NCBI GenBank assembly: GCA_047973085.1
Contig: JBKEBI010000011.1
Span: 1 to 44,949, forward strand
DNA length: 44,949 nucleotides
Reading direction: 5' to 3'
Source: JBKEDG01 sp047973085
GTDB lineage: Bacteria > Bacillota_I > Bacilli_A > JBKEDG01
Shown here: piece after piece, positions 1 to 8,298 of the stretch
Position numbering within the stretch: position 1 is the first letter of the stretch
Layout of the letters: every line of letters starts with the position of its first letter
Made by a program: the position numbers and the translations under genes
Notes under the pieces: generated by a model
Seen by the model: the letters and a program-made list of their open reading frames with translations, nothing else
The model's database searches: none
Told to the model about the DNA's origin: nothing

Positions 1-21
1 GTAGAAATTTTAAGTGAATAA
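1..21 (+). CDS. possible 3' end of an upstream gene
   Basis: Frame 1 reads six codons (VEILSE) and then TAA at 19-21. This could be the C-terminus of a gene that lies mostly outside the window. Six codons cannot be assigned to a family. The stop may equally be chance in AT-rich DNA. Confidence 0.2.
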   Translation, partial: VEILSE

Positions 22-64
22 CTAACAAAAAGACTCAATATTGCAATTTGTTGAAAACTCAAAC

Positions 65-120
65 ATTAAAAAAGACCATCGACTACTTTGTCGACAGTCT
101 GAGATGAACTAGTATTCATC
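65..120 (-). repeat. structured intergenic repeat, left copy
   Basis: On the minus strand a short hairpin (103-120, GATGAA/TTCATC arms) is followed by the 16-mer TCAGACTGTCGACAAA (87-102). A second imperfect hairpin follows (AGAC..TCGAC pairing with GTCGA..GTCT, about 76-100) and then a T-run (66-75). The 16-mer recurs with one mismatch at 44857-44872, also just after a hairpin. The second hairpin plus T-run looks like an intrinsic terminator, but no minus-strand gene lies to its right. A mobile or dispersed intergenic element is the simplest reading. The rest of 1-297 holds only the lysS promoter; I see no T-box or riboswitch. Confidence 0.5.
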
Positions 121-233
121 TTTTATTATATATATAACATTAATTAGGTACAAAGTTATAGTAAACCTTATATCTTCATAATGATAATTTGATATGCATA
201 TGGTAACAAAATTTTCACAAAAAAATGTAATTT

Positions 234-264
234 TTGATAAATTCTGTTAAAAATATGATATACT
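234..264 (+). promoter_or_regulatory. lysS promoter (extended -10)
   Basis: A TATACT -10 box (259-264) is preceded by TGA, giving an extended -10. A TTGATA -35-like hexamer sits at 234-239. The 19-bp spacer is long, but an extended -10 tolerates a poor -35. The RBS GGGAGGAA lies at 285-292. Confidence 0.55.
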
Positions 265-297
265 AAACTATGAAAATATCAAATGGGAGGAAGCGTT

Positions 298-1782
298 ATG
301 GAAAATTTTAATGAACAAATGTTAGTACGTTATGAAAAGCTAAAAAAACTTAAAGAAAAAGGGATTGACCCATTTGGAAAACGTTTTAATAGAACAGACA
401 ATACTGAAACTTTAAAAACAAAGTATGATAATTATTCAAAAGAGGAATTAGAAGAATTAGCTCAAGATAATGTTTCTTTTGCTGGTAGAATAATGACAAA
501 GCGTGGTAAGGGTAAGGCAGGTTTTATTCACGTTCAAGATAGATATGGACAATTGCAAGTATATATTCGTGAAGAAGAAATTGGTGATGATTTTGAAATT
601 TATGAGTTGTCTGACATTGGTGACATCATTGGTATTGAAGGTGTGATGATGAAAACTAAAACAGGAGAGCTTACTTTAAGAGTTAAGAAATATACTCATT
701 TAAGTAAGGCTCTACGCCCGTTACCAGAAAAATTTCATGGTTTAACGGATGTAGAAGAGCGTTATCGTAGAAGGTATGTTGATTTAATTATGAATGATGA
801 GGCAAGACGTGTTGCTTTTACTCGTCCTAGAATTATTAGATCTATGCAAAAGTATTTAGATAGCCTTGGGTATGTTGAGGTGGAAACGCCAATTTTACAG
901 CCAATTTTAGGTGGAGCTAATGCTAGACCATTTACTACTCATCACAATGCACTTGATATGGAATTTTATTTAAGAATTGCAACTGAGCTACATTTAAAAA
1001 GACTTATTGTAGGTGGAATGGAAGGTGTTTATGAAATCGGACGCTTGTTTAGAAATGAGGGAATGAGCCCTAAGCATAATCCAGAATTTACAACAGTAGA
1101 GGCATATGTTGCATATAGTGATATGGAAGGTATGATGGACTTATGTGAAGGGTGTATTACACATATATGTGATGAAGTTTTAGGAACTACAACAGTAGAA
1201 TGGGCTGATAAAGAAATAGATTTGTCTCGAGGATGGAAGAGATGGCATATGGTAGATGCTGTTAAAGATGTTGTAGGAGTTGATTTTTGGCAAGAAATGA
1301 CACTTGAAGAAGCAAGTAAAATTGCTAAAGAACATGGAATAGAAGTAGAAAAGCATCATACAGGTGTTGGTCATATTATAAATGAATTTTTTGAAGAATT
1401 TGTAGAGGAAAAGATTGTGAATCCTACATTTGTATATGGACATCCAGTAGAGATTAGTCCTCTTGCTAAGAAAAATGATGAAGATGGTCGTTTCACAGAC
1501 CGTTTTGAATTATTTATTGATGGTAGAGAATATGCTAATGCATTTACAGAATTAAATGATCCAATAGATCAAAAAGAAAGATTTCAAGCACAAGTTGATG
1601 AAAAAGAATTAGGAAATGATGAAGCTGCTGAAATGGATATAGATTATGTAGAGTCACTTGAGTTTGGAATGCCACCAACAGGTGGAATAGGAATAGGAAT
1701 AGATAGACTTGTAATGTTACTTACTAATTCAGAAACAATTAGAGAAGTAATCCTATTTCCTCATATGAAAAATAAAAATTAA
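298..1782 (+). CDS. lysS: lysyl-tRNA synthetase, class II
   Basis: It charges tRNA-Lys with lysine using ATP, in the cytoplasm. An N-terminal OB-fold anticodon-binding domain (roughly residues 55-150) precedes a class II catalytic core. Visible landmarks are motif 1 (VETPILQPILGGANARPF), motif 2 (RNEGMSPKHNPEFTTVEAY) and the C-terminal motif 3 (GGIGIGIDRLVML). The length of 494 aa is normal for bacterial LysRS. An in-frame ATG exists at 283, but the RBS GGGAGGAA at 285-292 overlaps it and sits correctly for 298, so 298 is the start. nrdJ follows after 18 nt with no terminator between them, so the two are probably cotranscribed. Confidence 0.97.
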   Translation: MENFNEQMLVRYEKLKKLKEKGIDPFGKRFNRTDNTETLKTKYDNYSKEELEELAQDNVSFAGRIMTKRGKGKAGFIHVQDRYGQLQVYIREEEIGDDFEIYELSDIGDIIGIEGVMMKTKTGELTLRVKKYTHLSKALRPLPEKFHGLTDVEERYRRRYVDLIMNDEARRVAFTRPRIIRSMQKYLDSLGYVEVETPILQPILGGANARPFTTHHNALDMEFYLRIATELHLKRLIVGGMEGVYEIGRLFRNEGMSPKHNPEFTTVEAYVAYSDMEGMMDLCEGCITHICDEVLGTTTVEWADKEIDLSRGWKRWHMVDAVKDVVGVDFWQEMTLEEASKIAKEHGIEVEKHHTGVGHIINEFFEEFVEEKIVNPTFVYGHPVEISPLAKKNDEDGRFTDRFELFIDGREYANAFTELNDPIDQKERFQAQVDEKELGNDEAAEMDIDYVESLEFGMPPTGGIGIGIDRLVMLLTNSETIREVILFPHMKNKN

Positions 1783-1800
1783 TTAAAAGTGGGAGGAATT

Positions 1801-4305
1801 ATGAAGTACAATAATGAAATTATTTTGAAGTTAAATGATGATATTAATAAATATTTTCTAAATATTTTCCCTGTAGATGAAGATATGTATTTAACTCATG
1901 AAGGTGTAAGCAGACTTGTCATGATTGATAGGTATGCTCAAAAAGATAAAAATTTGAAATCTTTATCAGAGGGAGATATTGTAATTACTGTTGTAAAAGA
2001 AGACATAAACTTTCCTACTAGAGGTATAGGTAAAGTTATTAAACTTTCATGGTCTACTAATGAAGCGATTATAGAGCTTGAAGAAGAATTTTGTGGAGCA
2101 TTAGAGTCAGATGAAGAGCGAGAATCAAAACGTATTAAAAGAAGTTTAAATGTCGTTGAAAAACCTCTAGAACTTTATTATGAACAAATTGCAAAACGTG
2201 TAGCTTACGCACTTAGTCGAGAAGAAAAAAGTGAAGATTTAAAAGAGAATACTTTTGTAGATTTTTATAATATTTTAAAAGATATGTCATTTGTACCAGC
2301 AGGAAGAGTTTTATTCGGTGCAGGAAGTGGGAATGAAGTAACGTTTTTCAACTGCTTTGTAATGCCGATGATTCAAGATTCTCGTGGTGGTATTAGTGAG
2401 CATAGAAAAGAAGTAATGGAGATAATGTCACGTGGAGGAGGAGTTGGAACTAATGGAAGTTCGCTTCGTCCAAAATATGCTAGAGCTAAAACTGTTGGTG
2501 GAAGAAGTAGTGGTGCTGTAAGTTGGTTAAATGATTTAAGTGGACTTACTCATCTTGTAGAGCAAGGTGGAAGTCGTCGTGGCGCACAGATGATTATGAT
2601 GGCAGATTGGCATCCAGATGTAATAGAGTTTATTATTTCTAAAATGCAAAACCCTAAAATTTTACAGTTTTTAATTGAGAATTCTAAAAGTGAAATTATT
2701 GTTGAAGCTGCTAAAGAGAAATTATCGTTTACACCACTTACACCAATTGAAAAAAAATTATACAATGAAGTTGTAGATGCAGCAAATCAGATGAATATTA
2801 CTAGTGATGTTTATGAAGAAGCAGCAAAAAAATTGCAAGATGGTGGGACATATAGCGTTAACGAACCTGACTTTTTAACAGGGGCTAATATTTCTGTTAA
2901 TATTACTTCGGAGTTTATGGATGCAGTATTTAAAGATGAAATGTATCAATTGAGGTATCCTGATTTAGATGCTTTAGAAGAATCTCAAAAAGAGTTTTAT
3001 GATGAAAATTGGCATGAGATTGGTGATGTTAGAGAATGGGAAAAGCTTGGATATCCAGTTAAAGTATATTATGAAGTTAAAGCTCGTGAGCTTTGGGATT
3101 TAATTAATGTCTGTGCAACATATAGTGCAGAACCAGGAGTATTCTTTATAGATAATGCTAATGATATGACAAATGCAGTTGCATATGATCAAAAAATTGT
3201 TGCAACAAACCCATGTGGAGAACAACCTTTAGCCCCGTATTCAGTATGTAATCTAGCTGCAGTTAATTTATCTAATGTTGTTGATAAACATACAGGAGAA
3301 ATAGATTATGATAAATTAAAACATATTGTAAAAGTCGGAGTTAGAATGCAGGATAATGTAATTGATGTTACTCCATATTTCTTAGAAGCTAATAAAGAAC
3401 AGGCATTAGGAGAGCGAAGAGTTGGTCTTGGAGTGATGGGATTACATGATTTGTTAATTTGGAATAAGAAACGATACGGAAGTGTTGAAGGGAATGAAGT
3501 TGTAAGTAAAGTAATGCAAACTATTGCTGAGAGTGCTTATGAGGCGAGTATTGAGCTTGCTCAAGAAAAAGGAAGTTTTCCTCTGCTTGTAAATCGTGAT
3601 AAGATGTTAACATCAGGGTATATTAAAAAGCTACCTGAACATATTAAAAATGGTATTAAAAAATATGGGATTAGAAATTCTCATTTATTGACGATTGCAC
3701 CGACTGGTTCTACTGGAACTATGGTTGGAGTTTCAACTGGTCTTGAACCATACTTTTCATTTAAGTATTTTAGAAGTGGAAGACTTGGAAAATTTATTGA
3801 AGTAAATGCAAAAATTGTTGATGAATGGTTAAAGCACAATCCTGAATACAATGAAGCTAGTTTACCTGAATATTTTGTTTCAGCTATGGAACTTAGTGCA
3901 GATGAGCATGTTGAAGTTCAATGTGTAATTCAATATTGGATTGACTCTTCTATTTCTAAAACTGTTAATGCTCCGAAAGGATATAGTGTTAAAGATGTTG
4001 AGAAAATATATGAAAAATTATATCTTGGTGGTGCAAAAGGTGGAACAGTTTATGTTGATGGTTCGAGAGAATCACAAGTATTGTCTTTAACTAATGAAGA
4101 TGTTGAAATTACTGAACAATTAGATCTTGAATTAAATGATAAAAAAGAAGATTTGGATACAAGTAGTATTATCAATAAGCAAGATAAAGATGTAGGTGTA
4201 GAAGTTGGAAACGTTTGTCCAATTTGTAAAGAAGGAAAAGTAATTGATTCAGGTGGATGTAATACTTGTAGTAATTGTGGTGCACAACTTAAGTGTGGAT
4301 TATAA
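1801..4305 (+). CDS. nrdJ: ribonucleotide reductase, class II (adenosylcobalamin-dependent)
   Basis: It reduces ribonucleotides to deoxyribonucleotides using a thiyl radical generated from adenosylcobalamin, so it works with or without oxygen. Family features are the NCFVMP redox-cysteine region, SRGGGVGTNGSSLRPK, the active-site stretch NPCGEQPLAPYSVCNL, the phosphate-binding APTGSTGTMVGVSTGLEP, and a C-terminal Cys-rich tail (CPICKEGKVIDSGGCNTCSNCG ending CGL) typical of NrdJ. About 70 residues of mostly helical, charged sequence are inserted between HPDVIEFI and NISVNIT, where simpler NrdJ proteins have a short loop. The start at ATG 1801 is set by the RBS GGGAGG at 1791-1796; an upstream GTG at 1789 overlaps that RBS and is rejected. 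No cobalamin gene or other reductase lies in the window, so B12 would have to be made elsewhere or imported. Confidence 0.93.
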   Translation: MKYNNEIILKLNDDINKYFLNIFPVDEDMYLTHEGVSRLVMIDRYAQKDKNLKSLSEGDIVITVVKEDINFPTRGIGKVIKLSWSTNEAIIELEEEFCGALESDEERESKRIKRSLNVVEKPLELYYEQIAKRVAYALSREEKSEDLKENTFVDFYNILKDMSFVPAGRVLFGAGSGNEVTFFNCFVMPMIQDSRGGISEHRKEVMEIMSRGGGVGTNGSSLRPKYARAKTVGGRSSGAVSWLNDLSGLTHLVEQGGSRRGAQMIMMADWHPDVIEFIISKMQNPKILQFLIENSKSEIIVEAAKEKLSFTPLTPIEKKLYNEVVDAANQMNITSDVYEEAAKKLQDGGTYSVNEPDFLTGANISVNITSEFMDAVFKDEMYQLRYPDLDALEESQKEFYDENWHEIGDVREWEKLGYPVKVYYEVKARELWDLINVCATYSAEPGVFFIDNANDMTNAVAYDQKIVATNPCGEQPLAPYSVCNLAAVNLSNVVDKHTGEIDYDKLKHIVKVGVRMQDNVIDVTPYFLEANKEQALGERRVGLGVMGLHDLLIWNKKRYGSVEGNEVVSKVMQTIAESAYEASIELAQEKGSFPLLVNRDKMLTSGYIKKLPEHIKNGIKKYGIRNSHLLTIAPTGSTGTMVGVSTGLEPYFSFKYFRSGRLGKFIEVNAKIVDEWLKHNPEYNEASLPEYFVSAMELSADEHVEVQCVIQYWIDSSISKTVNAPKGYSVKDVEKIYEKLYLGGAKGGTVYVDGSRESQVLSLTNEDVEITEQLDLELNDKKEDLDTSSIINKQDKDVGVEVGNVCPICKEGKVIDSGGCNTCSNCGAQLKCGL

Positions 4306-4306
4306 T

Positions 4307-4340
4307 AAAAAGATAGCTGTTTTATACAGTTATCTTTTTT
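4307..4340 (+). terminator. intrinsic terminator after nrdJ
   Basis: AAAAGATAGCTGT and ACAGTTATCTTTT form a stem with one G-U pair and a 5-nt loop. The 3' arm runs into a T-tract ending at 4340. It closes the lysS-nrdJ unit. Confidence 0.85.
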
Positions 4341-4343
4341 GAT

Positions 4344-4372
4344 TTGCAAAAATATTTTTAATATGATATTAT
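4344..4372 (+). promoter_or_regulatory. glyA promoter
   Basis: TTGCAA (4344-4349), a 17-bp spacer and TATTAT (4367-4372) match a sigma-A promoter. It lies just after the nrdJ terminator and about 30 bp upstream of the glyA start. Confidence 0.65.
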
Positions 4373-4402
4373 AAATAGAATATTAAAAGAAAGGAAAAAA
4401 TT

Positions 4403-5638
4403 ATGTTAGAAAAAACTAAAATTAGTGATCCTATTCTTGCTGAAATTGTAGAAAGAGAGGAATTAAGGCAAAAATCTAATATTGAGATGATTGCATCAGA
4501 AAGTAGTGTTCCTATGGAAGTTATGGAACTATCAGGTTCAATTTTTACTAATAAAACCTTGGAGGGTTATATTGGTAATCGTTTTCAAGCTGGTTGCGAA
4601 ATTGCAGATGAATTAGAAGCGTTAACAATTGAAAGAGCAAAGAAATTGTTTGGGGCAGAGCATGTTAACGTTCAAGTGTATTCAGGAACGAGTGCAAATT
4701 ATGGAGTGTATGCTTCAATTCTTTCACCTAATGATAAAGTTTTAGGAATGCGACTTGATCAAGGTGGGCATCTTACTCATGGTAGTAAAGCAAATTTTTT
4801 ATCAAAAGTTTATGATTTTTATAGCTATGGAGTTTGCAAGGAAACAGAGCAAATAGATTATGAAGAGCTAGAAAAATTAGCTCATGAAATCAAACCTAAA
4901 TTAATTATTGCTGGAGGTAGCTCTTATTCTCGAATTATTGATTTTGAACGTATTGGGAAAATTGCTAAAGATGTTGATGCTTATTTTATGGTAGATATGG
5001 CACATTTATGTGGTTTAGTAGCAGCGAAGGTTTTACCAAGTCCAATTCCTGTAGCAGATTTCGTTACAACTTCAACAACAAAAACTTTTTGTGGACCCAG
5101 AAGTGGCATGATTTTTTGTAAAAAAGAGCATGCCAAAAAATTAGATCGTGGAGTTTTTCCAGGATCAATTGGTTCAATGCATTTAACAACAGTTGCAGCA
5201 AAATGTTGGTCTTTAAAGTATGCAGCTTCTGATGAGTTTAAGCAGATAATGCAACAAGTTGTAAAAAATTCAAAAAAACTATGTAGTGAGTTGACAACTC
5301 ATGGATTTAGAATTGTTAGTGGTGGAAGTGACAATCATCTACTTGTTGTTGACCTACGACCTAAAAATATAAGTGGTCATGATTTTCAACATGCTCTTGA
5401 TTATGTGGGGATTACAGTTAATAAAAACCAAATTCCGTATGATCCTACTTCACCATTAATTACAAGCGGAGTAAGAATTGGGACAACTTCAATTACTCAG
5501 CGAGGACTCAAGGAAGATGAAGTGGTTATTATTGCTAAAATTATGAATGATATTGCAGATAATATAAATAATTATGAAGTGCTTGATAGATGTCATGAAA
5601 GAGCACAGCATCTGATTAAAAAATTCCCATTGTATTAA
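4403..5638 (+). CDS. glyA: serine hydroxymethyltransferase
   Basis: A PLP enzyme that converts serine and tetrahydrofolate to glycine and 5,10-methylene-THF, the main entry of one-carbon units. The core contains the early IASES motif, the YSGTSANYGVYASIL region, DMAHLCGLVAAK, and the PLP lysine in TTSTTKTFCGPRSGM (about K227). The length of 411 aa is normal. The RBS is AAAGGAAA upstream of ATG 4403. The gene has its own promoter and ends in a terminator shared with rpsD. Its product feeds FolD, encoded in the downstream cluster. Confidence 0.96.
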   Translation: MLEKTKISDPILAEIVEREELRQKSNIEMIASESSVPMEVMELSGSIFTNKTLEGYIGNRFQAGCEIADELEALTIERAKKLFGAEHVNVQVYSGTSANYGVYASILSPNDKVLGMRLDQGGHLTHGSKANFLSKVYDFYSYGVCKETEQIDYEELEKLAHEIKPKLIIAGGSSYSRIIDFERIGKIAKDVDAYFMVDMAHLCGLVAAKVLPSPIPVADFVTTSTTKTFCGPRSGMIFCKKEHAKKLDRGVFPGSIGSMHLTTVAAKCWSLKYAASDEFKQIMQQVVKNSKKLCSELTTHGFRIVSGGSDNHLLVVDLRPKNISGHDFQHALDYVGITVNKNQIPYDPTSPLITSGVRIGTTSITQRGLKEDEVVIIAKIMNDIADNINNYEVLDRCHERAQHLIKKFPLY

Positions 5639-5672
5639 AAAAGGAACTTCCTATTTAGGAGGTTCCTTTTAA
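5638..5672. terminator. bidirectional terminator between glyA and rpsD
   Basis: AAAGGAACTTCC and GGAGGTTCCTTT form a 12-bp stem with one G-U pair and a 6-nt loop. An A-run lies on one side and a T-run on the other, so it can end transcription of both convergent genes. The rpsD stop codon begins only a few bases beyond it. Confidence 0.85.
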
Positions 5673-5674
5673 TC

Positions 5675-6274
5675 TTACTTGTTGTAAAATTCTACTATTA
5701 ATTGTTCATTAACTTCTTGATTAAGTTCATTTCTTTCAGGTAAGCGAATGAATGTTCCGGCCATTTTCTCTTCATCAAATGAAACAAATTCAAGTCTTGA
5801 AGTAGTTCCTTGTAAACTTTCAAGAATTGCTGGATGCTTAAGTGATTTTTCTTTTACAGAAATAACTTGTCCAGGTTTAACGATAAATGATGGAATGTCA
5901 ACTTTTTTACCATCAACTAAAATATGTCCGTGATTTACTAATTGTCTAGAAGCTCTTCTAGTGTTAGCAAGTCCCATACGATAAATTACATTATCTAAAC
6001 GACTTTCTAATAATTTTAAGAAGTTCTCACCATGAGGACCATCTAGTTTTTTAGATTTATCAAATGTTGTTCTAAATTGTTTTTCATTAACAGCATACAT
6101 AAATCTAACTTTTTGCTTCTCAGCTAATTGTAAACCATAGTTTGATAATTTAATTCTTCTTTTTCCGTGTTGTCCAGGTGGAAATGGTCTTTTTTGTAAT
6201 TCCTTTCCAGTTTCTAAAATAGAAAATCCTAAACGTCTACTTCTTTTCCAAGTTGGTTCTTTAATTCTTGCCAT
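5675..6274 (-). CDS. rpsD: 30S ribosomal protein S4
   Basis: A primary 16S-binding protein that nucleates 30S assembly and, in Bacillus, represses its own mRNA. The protein is 199 aa, typical of Firmicutes S4. It starts MARIKEPTWKRSRRLG, has the GQHGKRR region, and carries an S4 RNA-binding domain in the second half (SRLDNVIYRMG, ARQLV.HGHILVDGKKV). The start is ATG at 6274, set by GGAGG on the minus strand (6282-6286). An upstream in-frame ATG at 6304 would add ten residues not found in S4. The gene stands alone with its own promoter, as in Bacillus. Confidence 0.97.
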   Translation of the reverse strand: MARIKEPTWKRSRRLGFSILETGKELQKRPFPPGQHGKRRIKLSNYGLQLAEKQKVRFMYAVNEKQFRTTFDKSKKLDGPHGENFLKLLESRLDNVIYRMGLANTRRASRQLVNHGHILVDGKKVDIPSFIVKPGQVISVKEKSLKHPAILESLQGTTSRLEFVSFDEEKMAGTFIRLPERNELNQEVNEQLIVEFYNK

Positions 6275-6413
6275 TGTATTGCCTCCTTTATAATAGTTGC
6301 GCAATCCAATTAGTATAATCTTATAATTAAGGGAGTTTAAATTCGCCTGCAGTTAGGCTACTGAATGTTTTAAACACTTTTAATAAAAGTCATACTTACT
6401 GCATTTATACGCA
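6275..6413 (-). promoter_or_regulatory. rpsD 5' leader, candidate S4 autoregulatory RNA
   Basis: About 140 nt separate the predicted transcription start from the rpsD start codon, unusually long for this compact genome. The leader contains a hairpin with ACTTTT/AAAAGT arms and another with GCCT/AGGC arms. Bacillus rpsD is known to be controlled by S4 binding to its leader. I have not shown that this leader folds like the Bacillus one. Confidence 0.4.
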
Positions 6414-6419
6414 TTTTCT

Positions 6420-6448
6420 ATTATATTACATATAGATGTGTATGTCAA
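6420..6448 (-). promoter_or_regulatory. rpsD promoter
   Basis: On the minus strand, consensus TTGACA (plus coordinates 6443-6448), a 17-bp spacer and consensus TATAAT (6420-6425). It is a perfect sigma-A promoter and the strongest-looking one in the window, as expected for a ribosomal protein gene. Confidence 0.85.
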
Positions 6449-6488
6449 TTGTTTTTTATTAAATGAATATAGTAATTTTAATGTTTTT

Positions 6489-6517
6489 TTGCATAGAATT
6501 TTATGCTAAATTATGGT
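6489..6517 (+). promoter_or_regulatory. ezrA cluster promoter
   Basis: TTGCAT (6489-6494), a 17-bp spacer and TATGGT (6512-6517). It is the only reasonable promoter before the long ezrA-recO run, although internal promoters inside genes cannot be excluded. Confidence 0.45.
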
Positions 6518-6549
6518 AAAATAAAGGTGTATGAATGTGAGGGATGTGT

Positions 6550-8298
6550 ATGGATACAATAACAAACTTTTTTAGTGAAAATATAGTCGTAGTTATTTCA
6601 GTATTTGCTTTGCTAATTGCTATACTTATTTTAGTGTATTTAAATTATAAAAAACGTAAGTATAAAGAGTATATTGAAATTATTTCTGATTTAGATAAGC
6701 AGAAAGTTAGAGTTGTATATACTCCAGTAGAGTTAGAATTATCTAAATTAAACAAAGTTGTTAAAAATAAAGATTTACTTGTTATACTGAATGAGTGGAA
6801 TGAACATTGGAATGAAATTAAAAATGATAAAATAAGTGCTATTTCTGATAAAATTTTTGCAATTGAAGATAATGCTGAGAGAAAAAAATTTAAAGGGTTA
6901 GATAAGGATATTGAAGAATGTAAGGAAATGATTGCAGCTTTAAAAAAAGAGGCTACTGTTTTACATAAAGATATTATCGAACTTTCTTCTATTGAAGATA
7001 AAATTAGGGAAAAAGTAACACATTTAAAGTCTAATTTTAGAAATGTAAAAAAGACCTTCGTTGATAATGAAGCAATGCTTTATTATATGAAAGAAGAACT
7101 TGATGAAAAACTTAATGAAACTGTTGACCACATTCATGAGTTAGATAGAATAGTTTCTGCTAATGAGTATGCTGAAGCAGAAGAAACAATTATAAAGATT
7201 GAAGAAGAAGTAAAAATCTTGAAAGTTTTAGTAGAGCAACTACCTGATTTAATTATGATTGTGAAGCAATATATTCCTCGTAAAATTGTAACGTTTGAAA
7301 GCATGTATAAGAAATGCTTAGATAATGAGATATATTTAGAACATCTATTGTTTGAGGATAAAGTTACTGATGTATCAAATATGATAGATTTGATTATTGA
7401 AAAAATGCGTAAGTTATCATTTGAAGATATTGAAGCTGAAATTGATGCTATTAATATTTATACTGATAATTTATATCAGACACTAGAAAATGAGAGTAAT
7501 AATTTTTATATTTTTAATGATAAATATACAGAAATAAAAGAAGTTATTGAAGATGCTGTAAACTATGTAAATGAATTAGCTGTAGAAATTGAAAAAGTTA
7601 AAGCATTATATGATTTAAAAGATTTTGATGAATCTGAAGTTATTGAGTTTAAAGAACTTATTAGTGATGTTAATAATAAATTTAGTGAAATTGCTCAATT
7701 TCCTAATGTTGGAGAAACATATTATGATTTAATTGAAGTAATTAATATTTTGATGAAAGAAACAGGAAATGTTGTTGAAAGAATTGAATCTAGTACCTCA
7801 AAAATTATGAATTTAAGAGCAGATGAACAACGTGCAAGAGAACAAATGGTTGAAATTCAATATTTAGTTGATCAAAGTAGAAAGATGATGAGAGAAGCTA
7901 AATTGCCTATAGTTCCAGGTAATTATCGTGTTTACGTAGCAGATGCTAAAGATGGTATTAAGTATATCAGTGATGAATTAGATAAAGTGCCAATTGTTGT
8001 AGATGATTTAAATCAACGCGTGGATACTTCACTTGAACTTGCTTATAAGTTGTATAATAATACGAAGAAAATTATCAAGGAGTCAATGCTTAGTGAGGTC
8101 GCAATAATATACGGTAATAGATATCGCTCGAATGTTAGTAATGTGGATAAAGAAATTAGCAAAGCTGAAGAATTATACTATCGTGGTGAATATCATGATG
8201 CATTAAATACTGTAGTAAATATTCTGGAGAAAACTGAACCTGGAATATATAGTCAATTGAAAAAATTCTTTGAAAAAGGTGAAATGGTTAATGAATAA
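6550..8298 (+). CDS. ezrA: septation ring formation regulator EzrA
   Basis: A membrane-anchored coiled-coil protein that binds FtsZ and limits aberrant Z-ring formation in Bacilli. The architecture fits: one N-terminal membrane segment (about residues 11-29, VVVISVFALLIAILILVYL), a basic stop-transfer stretch (NYKKRKYKEY), then about 540 residues of heptad-rich charged helix forming spectrin-like repeats. The predicted 582 aa compares with about 560-575 in the family. ATG 6544 is also in frame, but GAGGG at 6539-6543 directly abuts it and is spaced correctly for 6550. Its position after rpsD and before a cysteine desulfurase and thiI resembles Bacillus and Staphylococcus. Confidence 0.9.
   Translation: MDTITNFFSENIVVVISVFALLIAILILVYLNYKKRKYKEYIEIISDLDKQKVRVVYTPVELELSKLNKVVKNKDLLVILNEWNEHWNEIKNDKISAISDKIFAIEDNAERKKFKGLDKDIEECKEMIAALKKEATVLHKDIIELSSIEDKIREKVTHLKSNFRNVKKTFVDNEAMLYYMKEELDEKLNETVDHIHELDRIVSANEYAEAEETIIKIEEEVKILKVLVEQLPDLIMIVKQYIPRKIVTFESMYKKCLDNEIYLEHLLFEDKVTDVSNMIDLIIEKMRKLSFEDIEAEIDAINIYTDNLYQTLENESNNFYIFNDKYTEIKEVIEDAVNYVNELAVEIEKVKALYDLKDFDESEVIEFKELISDVNNKFSEIAQFPNVGETYYDLIEVINILMKETGNVVERIESSTSKIMNLRADEQRAREQMVEIQYLVDQSRKMMREAKLPIVPGNYRVYVADAKDGIKYISDELDKVPIVVDDLNQRVDTSLELAYKLYNNTKKIIKESMLSEVAIIYGNRYRSNVSNVDKEISKAEELYYRGEYHDALNTVVNILEKTEPGIYSQLKKFFEKGEMVNE

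Noticed and set aside
1..297. T-box or other riboswitch upstream of lysS
   Set aside because: No T-box consensus sequence and no conserved riboswitch core is visible; the leader after the predicted promoter is only about 30 nt.
1180..1443. Antisense open frame inside lysS, and similar frames inside nrdJ, ppdK, der and recO
   Set aside because: They lie fully within conserved genes on the opposite strand, lack RBS and have compositions expected from shadows of AT-rich coding DNA.
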